Assembly (NCBI GenBank): GCA_946886855.1
Contig: CAMPJJ010000035.1
Coordinates: 1-46,952, forward strand
DNA: 46,952 nucleotides
DNA from: an uncultured Roseateles sp.
Lineage (GTDB): Bacteria > Pseudomonadota > Gammaproteobacteria > Burkholderiales > Burkholderiaceae
Reading direction: 5' to 3'
The notes below the pieces were generated by a model. That model had not been told where the DNA came from and ran no database searches. It saw nothing but the letters and a program-made list of their open reading frames with translations. Of the stretch, positions 16,332 to 25,088 are shown piece after piece. The translations under genes were made by a program, and so were the position numbers. Every line of letters begins with the position of its first letter. The stretch's first letter is position 1.

Positions 16332-17185
16332 GTGCGAAGCAGCTCAGCATCCAAGGCCGCGCGGCCTATGCGTACACCGGCGGCAAGCGTTTCGACGCGG
16401 CCCTGCCCTGCGTCGTCTTCGTCCACGGCGCGCTGCACGACCACAGCGTGTGGACGCTGCTGGCGCGCCACTTCGCCCATCACGGGCACGGCGTGCTGGC
16501 GGTCGACCTGCCGGGACATGGGCGCAGCGAAGGCCCTGCGCTCGATGACGTGGGAGCGCTCGGCGATTGGCTCAACGATCTGATCGACGCCGCCGGCTTC
16601 GCCGCGCAGGGCACGGGAAGCGCGGGAAGCGCGGGAGGCGCCGTGTCCCTGGTCGGACATTCAATGGGCTCGCTGATCGCGCTCGAGGCGGCGGCGCGGC
16701 GTCCGGCACGCGTCGCGCGGCTGGTGATGGTCGGCACGGCCTGGCCGATGAAGGTGTCGGACGCGCTGTTGAGCACCGCGCGCGAACGGCCGCGGGCGGC
16801 GATGGCGATGATCAATGCGTTCTCGCATTCGACGACGGGCGGCAAGCCGTCGTATCCGGGTCCGGGCGCGTGGATGCACGGCGGCAACCTGGCGCTGATG
16901 GAACGCATGCAGGACGGTTACAGCGGGCACGGCAATCTCTTCGAACACGACTTCCTGGTCTGCGATCGCTACCAGGGCGCGCCGGAGGCCGCCGCGACCG
17001 TGACCGCGGCGGGCATCCGGACGGAGATGATCCTCGGCGCAAAGGACGCGATGACGCCGCCGAAGGCCGCCAAGCAGCTGGCCGGGATGCTGGGCGCCCG
17101 CGTGCAGACCCTGCCGGCCGGGCATTCACTGATGACCGAGGCGCCGGAGGGGATGTTGAATGCCTTGAAGGCGGCGCTCGGCTGA
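16328..17185 (+). CDS. alpha/beta hydrolase
   Basis: A 285-residue alpha/beta-hydrolase-fold protein. The oxyanion-hole strand is VVFVHGALHDHSVW (about 29-42) and the next conserved turn is DLPGHGRS. The nucleophile elbow is VGHSMGS with Ser112; a likely acid is the Asp in LGAKDAMTPP and the His is in LPAGHSLMTEAP. No signal peptide, so cytoplasmic. The ATG at 16328 overlaps the metY stop, indicating coupling. Its substrate is unknown. The pairing with metY suggests a role in thioester or acyl-homoserine side chemistry, but this is inference only. It is not a homoserine O-acetyltransferase of the MetX type, since the length and motifs differ. Confidence 0.85.
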   Translation: MSAKQLSIQGRAAYAYTGGKRFDAALPCVVFVHGALHDHSVWTLLARHFAHHGHGVLAVDLPGHGRSEGPALDDVGALGDWLNDLIDAAGFAAQGTGSAGSAGGAVSLVGHSMGSLIALEAAARRPARVARLVMVGTAWPMKVSDALLSTARERPRAAMAMINAFSHSTTGGKPSYPGPGAWMHGGNLALMERMQDGYSGHGNLFEHDFLVCDRYQGAPEAAATVTAAGIRTEMILGAKDAMTPPKAAKQLAGMLGARVQTLPAGHSLMTEAPEGMLNALKAALG

Positions 17186-17248
17186 GCGCCGTACGGTGAG
17201 CCCTCAGCCCAGCAGACGGTCCCGCGAGGGCCGCTTCAGGAGACCCTC

Positions 17249-17608
17249 ATGAGCACCAGCCCCCTGCCCCACGCGCCCGAGGACCCGGCGGCGGGCGTCG
17301 ACCGCGTGAAGTCGATGCGCAGCTTCGCCGAGTTCTATCCGTTCTACCTCGGCGAGCACCGCCATCGCACCTGCCGGCGGCTGCATTTCGTCGGCTCGAC
17401 GCTGGGGCTGCTGTGCCTGGCCTACGCGCTGGCGACGCAGACCTGGAGCTTCCTGCTCGTCGGCCTGCTGTGCGGCTACGCGTTCGCGTGGATCGGGCAC
17501 TTCGGCTTCGAGAAGAACAAGCCCGCGTCGTTCAAGCGCCCGCTGTACAGCTTCATGGGCGACTGGGTCATGTACAAGGACATCTGGACGGGGAAGATCC
17601 GATTCTGA
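17249..17608 (+). CDS. DUF962 / Mpo1-like membrane protein
   Basis: A 119-residue protein. An N-terminal soluble part carries FAEFYPFYLGEHRHRTCRRLH, two membrane helices span about 47-80, and the conserved C-terminal block is IGHFGFEKNKPASF followed by YSFMGDWVMYKD. The invariant histidines (RTCRRLHF, IGHFG) and the FxxNxPA box identify PF06127, whose yeast member Mpo1 is an iron-dependent dioxygenase acting on 2-hydroxy fatty acids. The bacterial role is not established. AGGAGA precedes the ATG. It lies 63 bases after the hydrolase gene on the same strand. Confidence 0.85.
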   Translation: MSTSPLPHAPEDPAAGVDRVKSMRSFAEFYPFYLGEHRHRTCRRLHFVGSTLGLLCLAYALATQTWSFLLVGLLCGYAFAWIGHFGFEKNKPASFKRPLYSFMGDWVMYKDIWTGKIRF

Positions 17609-17668
17609 AGAACCGGCCTTCCGTCCATCCTTCCTCAGACCCAGGCACCTGGGCTCCACAGCCGGCGA

Positions 17669-18538
17669 TCAACGCGCGCCGGCGAGCTCCCTGACCAGCG
17701 CTTCGTAGCGCCGCAACGGTCGACCCAGCAAGGTCTCCAGGCGCTGGACGGTGCCGGCGGCCGGCGTCATCCCTTGCTGCTGGATGCGCGCCATCATCAG
17801 GCGCATGTCGTAGGCCATCCAGGATGGCATCGCCTGGGCCAGTTGGGCCTCGAAGGCGGCCAGGTCGTCGCCGCCGTAGCGGATCTCGCGCTGCAGCACG
17901 CGGCTCCAGGTTTCCGTCGCCGACGCGCCGGTGAGCGCTTCCGGCCCGACGACATCGAGCACCTCACGCGGCAGCGGTCCGGGCGCGGCGTCGCGACGCA
18001 GCAGCTGCGCGACGGCCACCTCCGCCAGGTCGCGGGTGTCGATCATCGCCACGCCCGCGTCGCCGATGGGCATGGGGTAGACGCCGTAGCCCTCGACCAC
18101 CGACTGCACCTGCGCGTCGTTCTGCATGAAGTAGGCCGGACGCAGCACGGTCACCGGCAGGTCGAGGTGCTCGACCATCCGCTCCACCGTGTGCTTGCCG
18201 GTGAAGTGCGGCACGTCGACGAACTCGTCCGCGTGGATCACGGACAGGTAGACGATGCGCTCGATGCCGGCTTCGCGCGCCAGGCTCAAGGTCTGGAGCG
18301 CTTGCGTGACTTCGTCCGGCGTGACCGCGTTGAGCAGGAACAGGCTGCGCACGCCAGCCAGCGCGTGGCGCATCGACGGGATGTCCGACAGGTCGGCCAC
18401 GACTTCGGCGACGCCGGCCGGCAACTGCGCCTTGCCGGCCTTGCGGACCAGCGCCTTCACGGTCGCGCCGTGGCGCGCCAGGCCTTGGACAACGAGGGAA
18501 CCGATGGTGCCGGAGGCACCGGTGACGAGGATGCTCAT
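17669..18538 (-). CDS. NmrA-type NAD(P)-binding SDR protein
   Basis: A 289-residue atypical short-chain dehydrogenase with the N-terminal dinucleotide motif GASGTIGS (7-14) and the pattern of NmrA/HSCARG-like and QOR2-like proteins. These include RSLFLLNAVTPDEVTQA, RIVYLSVIHADEF and TVLRPAYFMQN. The catalytic Tyr-x3-Lys of classic SDRs is not evident, as usual in this group. Such proteins act as quinone/NADPH reductases or redox sensors. The ATG at 18538 gives the standard N-terminus. It is preceded at 95 bases by another redox gene on the same strand, so the two may form an operon controlled by the divergent LysR gene. Confidence 0.85.
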   Translation of the reverse strand: MSILVTGASGTIGSLVVQGLARHGATVKALVRKAGKAQLPAGVAEVVADLSDIPSMRHALAGVRSLFLLNAVTPDEVTQALQTLSLAREAGIERIVYLSVIHADEFVDVPHFTGKHTVERMVEHLDLPVTVLRPAYFMQNDAQVQSVVEGYGVYPMPIGDAGVAMIDTRDLAEVAVAQLLRRDAAPGPLPREVLDVVGPEALTGASATETWSRVLQREIRYGGDDLAAFEAQLAQAMPSWMAYDMRLMMARIQQQGMTPAAGTVQRLETLLGRPLRRYEALVRELAGAR

Positions 18539-18633
18539 GGAAATCTCCTGGAAGGGTGGGAAGTGAGGGGAACGAAGGGGAACAGGGAAAAAAGGGCGAG
18601 AAGAACGACAACGGAGTCGGCACCGCGCCGGGT

Positions 18634-19566
18634 TCAGGCCGAGACCTCGACGACGGCCTTGCCGCGGATCTGGCCGAGTCGATGACGCTCGATGGCGGCG
18701 GGCAGTTGGGCGAAGGGAATGACCTCGCCCACGCTCGCCTGGAGCTCGCCTCGGGCGATCTGCTGCGCAAGCTGATCCAGCAGCGCGCCGTCGGGCTTCA
18801 TCACGAACCACAGGCCGCGCAGTCCGGACGGCGTGCTGGCGAGGATCTCCGGCGACGAGGTGCCGACCACGACGCCGTGGCGGGACAGGACCTGCCAGCT
18901 GCGGTTGAGCACCTCGCCGCCGACGTAGTCGAGCACCAGGTCGATGTCGCGCACCTCGGATTCGAAGCGCTGCGTCCGGTAGTCGATAACCTGGTCGGCC
19001 CCGAGTGCGCGGATCGCTTCGACGTCGTCGCCGGAGGCGGTCGCGATGACGTGGGCGCCGGCGCGCTTCGCGAACTGGACCGCGAAGCGGCCGAGACCGC
19101 CGGCCGCGCCGTGGATCAGCACGCGCTGCGACGGCCAGACCGGGCCGGCGAAGTGCAGGCTCTGCCAGGCGGCCAGCGCGGCGACAGGCACCGAGGCGGC
19201 GGTCCGGTCATCGAGCGCCGCGGGGGTGGGCGCCAGGTTGGCCTCGTCCACGGCCACCCGTTCGGCGTAGGCGCCCAGGCCGCCGAGCGGTCCCATCACA
19301 CGGTCGCCGACCTGGAAGCGCGACACGCCCGGTCCGACGGCCTCCACGACACCCGCCAGTTCGATGCCGAGCACCGCGGGCAAGGCGATCGGGAAGGCGT
19401 CGCGGACGTAGCCTTCGCGGACTTTCCAGTCCAGGGCGTTGAGGCCCGCGGCGCGCACGCGCACCAGCACCTGTCCGGCCTGGGCCACGGGGGTGGCGAT
19501 CGCGGACATCGTGACGGCGTCGGCGCCGCCGTAGGCATTCAGGGTCAGGGCTTGCACGGTGGTCAT
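18634..19566 (-). CDS. zinc-independent MDR-family NADPH:quinone oxidoreductase
   Basis: A 310-residue medium-chain reductase. The GroES-like N-terminal domain contains VRAAGLNALDWKVREGY and PAVLGIELAGVVEAVGP. The Rossmann domain has VLIHGAAGGLGRFAVQFAKR (about 150-170) and VIATASGDDVEAIRALGADQ. The zinc ligands of alcohol dehydrogenases are absent, placing it with quinone oxidoreductases/enoyl reductases that reduce quinones or enals with NADPH. GGAAGGAAC precedes the ATG. It is divergent from the LysR gene, a classic regulator-target pair, with 105 bases between the starts. Confidence 0.88.
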   Translation of the reverse strand: MTTVQALTLNAYGGADAVTMSAIATPVAQAGQVLVRVRAAGLNALDWKVREGYVRDAFPIALPAVLGIELAGVVEAVGPGVSRFQVGDRVMGPLGGLGAYAERVAVDEANLAPTPAALDDRTAASVPVAALAAWQSLHFAGPVWPSQRVLIHGAAGGLGRFAVQFAKRAGAHVIATASGDDVEAIRALGADQVIDYRTQRFESEVRDIDLVLDYVGGEVLNRSWQVLSRHGVVVGTSSPEILASTPSGLRGLWFVMKPDGALLDQLAQQIARGELQASVGEVIPFAQLPAAIERHRLGQIRGKAVVEVSA

Positions 19567-19671
19567 GGTTCAGTTCCTTCCATCAGGGGTTGCGATGGAT
19601 GAACGATAGGCCGTTGCATTCAATAAACAAAGACGCCAGAATCGATACCGTCTGTCTCATTGGTGGAACAC
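19567..19671. promoter_or_regulatory. divergent promoter/operator region of LysR and oxidoreductase genes
   Basis: This is a 105-base, locally AT-richer gap between divergent starts. It contains a weak dyad ATTC (19618-19621)/GAAT (19639-19642) and several T-N11-A arrangements, as expected for a LysR site, but no single site stands out. No -24/-12 match was found. Confidence 0.35.
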
Positions 19672-20580
19672 ATGGACCTGAACGCACTCGCGGACTTCAA
19701 CCTGGTGGCGACGCATGGCGGCTTTGGTCGCGCAAGCCGCGCCGGCCGACGATCGAAGGCGACCCTGTCGCGGCGTGTCGCCGATCTGGAGGAGCAGCTC
19801 GGCGTGCGCCTCATCGAGCGCAGCGCCAAGGGACTCGAGCTGACGGAGGCGGGTCAGCTGCTGCTCAGCCGGACCGAGGGTCCGATGAACGAGGTGGTCG
19901 ACGCCTTCGCGTCCACGCGCGAGGGCGCGGACCAGGTGCGCGGTCAGTTGCGCGTCGCCGCGCCGCTGCTGTTCTCGCAGCTCGCGATGGGGCGCCTGTG
20001 CGCCGATTTCCGCGCGCTGCATCCCGGGGTGACGGTGGACGTCGTCGCGGAGGACCGTGTGGTGGATCTGGTCGACGAGCGCTTCGACGTGGCGATCCGG
20101 CCGAATCCGCGCATGGCCACCACCCTGGTGGGCCGCTGCTTCGCGAAGGACCGGCTGGTGGTCGTCGCCGCACCGGCGTTCGCGATGCCGGCCTCAGGCA
20201 AGGCGGGCTCGCGCCAGGCGGCGTCGAACGAGCCCCCCGTGGAGGTGCCCGCGGTCGTGAGCACCACGCGGGAAGGTGACGTGTGGGAACTCGACGGCGG
20301 CACGCTCAAGCTCGCGCCGCGTCCGGTGCTGCGGCTGTCGTCCATGCTGATGGTGCGGGACGCCACGCTCGCCGGCGCGGGGGTCGCGATGCTGCCTCAG
20401 TCCATCGTCTGGAGCCAGCTGACGCGCGGTGAACTCGTCCAGTGGGGCGCGGTACGCGGCAAGGAGGTCGACCTGTGGGTGCTGCACACCTCGCGCCGCC
20501 TCGCGAGCCCGAAGGTCAAGGCCTTCGTGGATTTCCTGTGCGCCGGGTATCCGGAGGGGGTGCTGACGTTGGCTGGGTGA
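19672..20580 (+). CDS. LysR-family transcriptional regulator
   Basis: A 302-residue LysR regulator. The winged helix-turn-helix spans residues 1-60 (MDLNALADFNLVATHGGFGR, then KATLSRRVADLEEQLGVRLIE), with a linker helix to about 90. A type-2 periplasmic-binding-like effector domain follows, including QLRVAAPLLFSQLAMGRLC and DVAIRPNPRMATTLVGRC. The start chosen is ATG 19672; a TTG four codons upstream is possible. It probably controls the divergent quinone oxidoreductase and the SDR behind it. The domain architecture matches the subgroup that senses quinones or aromatic compounds, but the ligand is unknown. Confidence 0.9.
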   Translation: MDLNALADFNLVATHGGFGRASRAGRRSKATLSRRVADLEEQLGVRLIERSAKGLELTEAGQLLLSRTEGPMNEVVDAFASTREGADQVRGQLRVAAPLLFSQLAMGRLCADFRALHPGVTVDVVAEDRVVDLVDERFDVAIRPNPRMATTLVGRCFAKDRLVVVAAPAFAMPASGKAGSRQAASNEPPVEVPAVVSTTREGDVWELDGGTLKLAPRPVLRLSSMLMVRDATLAGAGVAMLPQSIVWSQLTRGELVQWGAVRGKEVDLWVLHTSRRLASPKVKAFVDFLCAGYPEGVLTLAG

Positions 20581-20618
20581 AGTGGTTGGTGTTCCGGATC
20601 AACGTTGAGCAACGACGG

Positions 20619-20822
20619 TCACTTCAGGTTCAGGCCCCAGTCCTGTTTGGCGGCCATCTGCACATCCTTGAACATGCCGTCGAGCTTGACGAGGTTCTCA
20701 TCCACGAGCAGTTGCTCGTCTTCATCCGACGAACTCGCCGAAACATGCGCCAAGTGCTGCCGATAGTGCCTCAGCGCCTCCCACAGCAGGTTGTATTCGC
20801 TGACGATGAACCTAACGGGCAT
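20619..20822 (-). CDS. Tsi2-like immunity/antitoxin protein (candidate)
   Basis: A 67-residue acidic, all-helical protein. Its central stretch EDEQLLVDENLVKLDGMFKD resembles, from memory, the middle of Pseudomonas Tsi2, the 77-residue immunity protein that neutralises Tse2. AAGGAGA precedes the ATG, and the gene starts 11 bases inside the end of the toxin gene, an overlap typical of toxin-immunity pairs. It is the second gene of the pair, the same order as tse2-tsi2. Small size, acidity and helical coiled-coil-like pattern fit a tight-binding inhibitor. Homology is by eye only. Confidence 0.55.
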   Translation of the reverse strand: MPVRFIVSEYNLLWEALRHYRQHLAHVSASSSDEDEQLLVDENLVKLDGMFKDVQMAAKQDWGLNLK

Positions 20823-21261
20823 CTGAATCTCCTTCAACGATGAGTTGAACTCGGTTGCGATCCATGCCGAGCTCCTCCAGGGCGCCAAGATATTTCTTCA
20901 ACGGCATCGTCGTGGCCGGCGCGATCACGTAGTGCCCCGCGTGGTTGGGGCGCAGATCCTTCACCAGAACAAGTTCCGGAGGAATCACGGCGCCCTTCAT
21001 GATGCGCCAGACCTTGCGCCCCTGCTGCCGCATCGCAGGAATGATGGTGTCGAAAGCAGAGAACCCATTGCCATCGGCGACCACAACCTCCACCTCGTTC
21101 TGCACCGAGACGGCGACATCGATGCGCGCGCGTTCGTCAGTGAACAGGGGCCACGTCCCGTTCCCCATCCGATAAAAATCCTTCGAGAACTGGGTGACGT
21201 CGAGGATATAGAGGTCCGCGGGCGAGACCATGGCTTGCGATGCGGCGACGACGGGAGACAT
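20812..21261 (-). CDS. Tse2-like ADP-ribosyltransferase-fold toxin (candidate)
   Basis: A 149-residue soluble protein without signal peptide. Its second half follows the plan of the type VI effector Tse2 (158 residues). FSAFD (67-71) matches the essential Thr-Ser-Val-Phe-Asp segment, and IPPEL (93-97) matches IPPDL. HYVIAPATTM (110-119) matches the HYTIMPAKPM block, and a helix LKKYLGALEELG follows as in Tse2. Tse2 acts in the cytoplasm with an ADP-ribosyltransferase-like fold. The start is fixed by GGAGGT before ATG 21261. No VgrG, Hcp or other type VI gene is in the window, so it may be an orphan effector or work as a chromosomal toxin-antitoxin pair. The comparison is by eye and needs a profile search. 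Confidence 0.62.
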   Translation of the reverse strand: MSPVVAASQAMVSPADLYILDVTQFSKDFYRMGNGTWPLFTDERARIDVAVSVQNEVEVVVADGNGFSAFDTIIPAMRQQGRKVWRIMKGAVIPPELVLVKDLRPNHAGHYVIAPATTMPLKKYLGALEELGMDRNRVQLIVEGDSDAR

Positions 21262-21369
21262 ATGTGGCACCTCCGGGAAGGAAGGCAGCCACTTTGTCTG
21301 GTCGCATTGCAATCGTCATTGGCCTTTGCATGTGAATGTCGCCAAGTTCACTCCCCATAAGAGTCAAAT

Positions 21370-22068
21370 CTACTCTTTGGCAGGGAGCAACGCCTTCGCC
21401 GCCTCGATCCTCAATGCCATCGGCACGGTCGCATCGTTCATGACCTGCAGCAGGAACGCGCGCGGGTCGCTGAAGCCGGTAGCCGGCGAATAGGAGGCCA
21501 GCGGCAAGACCTCGGGCGACTGCGTTGTGACCGCGGGGGCCAGGTCTTGCGCTGCCGGCAGCGCGAGTTGCTCCAGCGCGGCCAGCCACTCCTGACGCGC
21601 GATGCTCTTCAGCGACTTCAGCAGGTCCGCCTGCCCTTCCACGCCCGGCGGAATGTCGAGCCACGTCGCCTCGACGAACACCGGCGCGAGATCGGGCGCG
21701 ACGAACGCGGACCATTGCCCTTCATTGACCTCGCTCGGCACCGCTGGAGGCTCCGTCAGGCAACGGATTCGTGGCGCGGCGACGCCGCCCAGGTAGCGCG
21801 CTTTCAGGCCATCGAAGAAGGCCCTCGCCTCCTCCGGCGTACAGCCTTGCTGAAGCGAGAACCACAGCTGATAGCTGTTTTCTCCCGCGATGGCGATGCC
21901 CGGCGCGGGCAGCGACAGGTTGAGCTGAACGCCGCGCCAGGCGGCGCCGATCAGCTCCCAATCGGAAGGGCGCCCGACGTCGAGCACAAGCGCGCGCACC
22001 GATCCTTCAGGACCGGCGGCATAGAGACGTTGGAATTCGGTGGCGAGTCGGGACATGCGTGCATTCAT
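21370..22068 (-). CDS. hypothetical protein, about 232 residues
   Basis: Not recognised. It is a soluble protein with a conserved-looking N-terminal half (LATEFQRLY, ALVLDVGRPSDWELIGAAWR, LPAPGIAIAGENSYQLWFSL, then EEARAFFDGLKARYLGG). The Pro/Ala-rich middle is followed by a C-terminal module, DPRAFLLQVMNDATVPMALR and IEAAKALLP. That module resembles the short tail found in some phage small-terminase-like proteins. No signal peptide or membrane segment. The start is uncertain (ATG 22068 or 22056, or TTG 22086), since none has a ribosome site. It precedes the Tse2-like gene by 108 bases on the same strand, but a shared function is not shown. Confidence 0.65.
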   Translation of the reverse strand: MNARMSRLATEFQRLYAAGPEGSVRALVLDVGRPSDWELIGAAWRGVQLNLSLPAPGIAIAGENSYQLWFSLQQGCTPEEARAFFDGLKARYLGGVAAPRIRCLTEPPAVPSEVNEGQWSAFVAPDLAPVFVEATWLDIPPGVEGQADLLKSLKSIARQEWLAALEQLALPAAQDLAPAVTTQSPEVLPLASYSPATGFSDPRAFLLQVMNDATVPMALRIEAAKALLPAKE

Positions 22069-22214
22069 CGGGAACAACCGGAACAACGGGACGAAGCGGC
22101 GCCATTGTCTCGCCGGAACCCGCGGGAAGCTTCATGCCACCAATCGCTTTCTCCGCCGACACATCGACAGTTCGATGAGCGGCATTTCCGATTCGCAACC
22201 GAAAGCCTGCACCG

Positions 22215-22667
22215 ATGAAGATCACAGCCTCTACGCACACCGCCTTGCATGATCATGACGCGACAGCACCTTCCCCCGCGCAAGCTGGCAGCCTGTCAGA
22301 CGCTTCGCCCGATGGCGCCACCCACAACGGGCCGCGAGATCGAGATGCTCTGGCACTCGCGCTTCGAGGGTCGCCTTCTTCCAGAGGATTGGTCCTGGAC
22401 GCACGTGACAATCCCGCGTCGCTGACGCAGCGTCACGTCGCCACGCTGGCGCGTACCGGTCAGCTTCAATCTCCCAGCGCCTCTCACGCGGAGGAGATCG
22501 ATCAGCACGCGACGCCCAGTTCCGATAACGAAGACTCGGATCAGGAAGGCTTCGACCTGGACTTTTCAGGCATGGATCTGGTCGAGCCGGAAATCCCCTA
22601 CCGAGACTATGAGACCGTGCTCGCAAGCTCGGCAGCGGAAGTGTCATCGCAGCCCACGCAGTCCTGA
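22215..22667 (+). CDS. hypothetical acidic, polar protein, 150 residues
   Basis: Not recognised. The first 90 residues are rich in Ser, Thr, His, Asp and Ala with no hydrophobic core. The C-terminal 50 are strongly acidic (SSDNEDSDQEGFDLDFSGMD, then EPEIPYRDYET). No signal peptide, membrane helix or cysteine. Codon use is less GC-biased than in the neighbours, suggesting recent gain. The stop codon abuts the stop of the convergent tdh gene. The composition (Ser/Thr-rich polar head, acidic tail) would be compatible with a secreted effector or an intrinsically disordered regulator, but there is no direct evidence for either. The frame could be spurious, but a 150-codon reading with non-GC3-driven composition argues for a gene. 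Confidence 0.5.
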   Translation: MKITASTHTALHDHDATAPSPAQAGSLSDASPDGATHNGPRDRDALALALRGSPSSRGLVLDARDNPASLTQRHVATLARTGQLQSPSASHAEEIDQHATPSSDNEDSDQEGFDLDFSGMDLVEPEIPYRDYETVLASSAAEVSSQPTQS

Positions 22668-23606
22668 TCAGCCCTGCGCCTGCAACGACGCCAGCATGTC
22701 GTCCGCCATCGCGTCCAGGTCGTAGCCGAGCTTCCAGCCCCAGTCGCGTTGCGCGACCGAGTCGTCGATCGACTGCGGCCAGCTCGCCGCGATGTTCTGG
22801 CGGAAGTCCGGCGCGTAGTCGATCGTGAAGCCCGCGATGCGGCGGCGGATGGATGCGGCGATCTGCGCCGGCGTGAAGCTCACGCCCGCCAGGTTGTAGC
22901 TGCCCCACTCGGTGATCCGCTCGGCCGGCGCTTCCATCAGCTCCAGCGTCGCGCGCAGCGCGTCGGGCATGTACATCATCGGCAGCGCCTGGTCTTCCTT
23001 CAGGAAGCAGGTGTAGCGGCCCTGCTTGAGCGCCTCGTGAAAGATCTCGACCGCGTAGTCGGTCGTGCCGCCGCCCGGGGGCGTCTTCCAGCTGATCAGG
23101 CCCGGGTAGCGCAGGCTGCGCACGTCCACGCCGTGGTTGGCGTGGTACCAGCGGCACCAGCCCTCGCCGGCCAGCTTGGAGATGCCGTAGATCGTCGACG
23201 GGTCCATCGCCGTGGTCTGCGGCGTGTCGCGCTTGGGGGTCTGCGGACCGAAGGCCGCGATCGAGCTCGGCCAGAACACGCGCTCCAGCTTCACCGTGCG
23301 CGCCAGCTCCAGCACGTTGAGCAGGCCCTTCATGTTCAGGTCCCAGGCCCACATCGGGTGCTTCTCGCCCGTGGCCGACAGCGCCGCCGCCAGGTGGTAG
23401 ATCTGCGTGATGCCGTGGCGCTTGACCACCGCCGCCAGCGCGGCCGCGTCCGTCACGTCCAGCATCTCGTGCGTCAGCTGCGGCACGCGGCCCTGCGGCG
23501 CCACGTCGCTGGTGATCACGTTGGCATTGCCGTGGCGCTTCGCGAGCTCCACCGCCAGTTCGGAACCGATCTGGCCGTTCGCGCCGATCAACAGGATCTT
23601 CGTCAT
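22668..23606 (-). CDS. tdh: L-threonine 3-dehydrogenase, SDR (epimerase-like) type
   Basis: A 312-residue extended SDR. The NAD site is GANGQIGS (8-15), the active-site serines lie in FWPSSIAAFGP, and the catalytic Tyr140 and Lys144 are in STIYGISKLAGEGW. The conserved segment YPGLISWKTPPGGGTTDYAV is the hallmark separating SDR-type threonine dehydrogenases from UDP-galactose epimerases. The enzyme oxidises L-threonine to 2-amino-3-ketobutyrate with NAD+. The next gene upstream on the same strand encodes the ligase that uses this product, so the two form the Tdh-Kbl threonine-to-glycine pathway. The ATG at 23606 gives the usual N-terminus. Confidence 0.92.
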   Translation of the reverse strand: MTKILLIGANGQIGSELAVELAKRHGNANVITSDVAPQGRVPQLTHEMLDVTDAAALAAVVKRHGITQIYHLAAALSATGEKHPMWAWDLNMKGLLNVLELARTVKLERVFWPSSIAAFGPQTPKRDTPQTTAMDPSTIYGISKLAGEGWCRWYHANHGVDVRSLRYPGLISWKTPPGGGTTDYAVEIFHEALKQGRYTCFLKEDQALPMMYMPDALRATLELMEAPAERITEWGSYNLAGVSFTPAQIAASIRRRIAGFTIDYAPDFRQNIAASWPQSIDDSVAQRDWGWKLGYDLDAMADDMLASLQAQG

Positions 23607-23665
23607 GGGGATCTACTTTTCAGACTGCTCTCAGGCTGCTTTCAGGCGGCTGCTTGCGATGCCGC

Positions 23666-24907
<1,242 letters not shown>

Positions 24908-24937
24908 GCGGTGCTCCTGCGGCACAATCCGTTAAAT

Positions 24938-24960
24938 CGAACGCGTTCGTTATATCGAAC
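24938..24960. promoter_or_regulatory. palindromic operator candidate in the kbl/XRE intergenic region
   Basis: CGAACGCGTTCG (24938-24949) is a perfect 12-base palindrome. A third half-site, TCGAAC, follows at 24955-24960 in direct repeat with TCGAAC at 24937-24942. The block lies in an AT-richer stretch 30 bases before the kbl start, where a repressor would block kbl-tdh transcription. The XRE-cupin protein encoded divergently is the natural candidate ligand. Confidence 0.5.
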
Positions 24961-25043
24961 AGCCGTGCAGTATCAAGGAAGCGCCGCAGCCGGTCAAGGC
25001 GTCGACGCCCGCTGGAACGCTAGCCGAATTCCCTGCTTTCGCC

Positions 25044-25073
25044 GAACTTTCCCGAACTTTCCCGAACTTTCCC
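25044..25073. repeat. 10-bp tandem repeat, three exact copies
   Basis: GAACTTTCCC is repeated three times without change, ending 15 bases before the start of the XRE-cupin gene. The 10-base period equals about one helical turn, so identical faces would be presented. Copies begin with GAAC, the half-site of the palindrome at 24938. It may be an operator array or simple slippage. Confidence 0.8.
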
Positions 25074-25088
25074 CAACAGCCGCCGCCG

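Noticed and set aside
22171..22195. TTCG-N17-TTCG, resembling a hrpII box ahead of the 150-residue acidic protein
   Set aside because: The spacer is one base too long, and the gene starts only 19 bases after it, leaving no room for a -10 element and leader. No type III genes are in the window.
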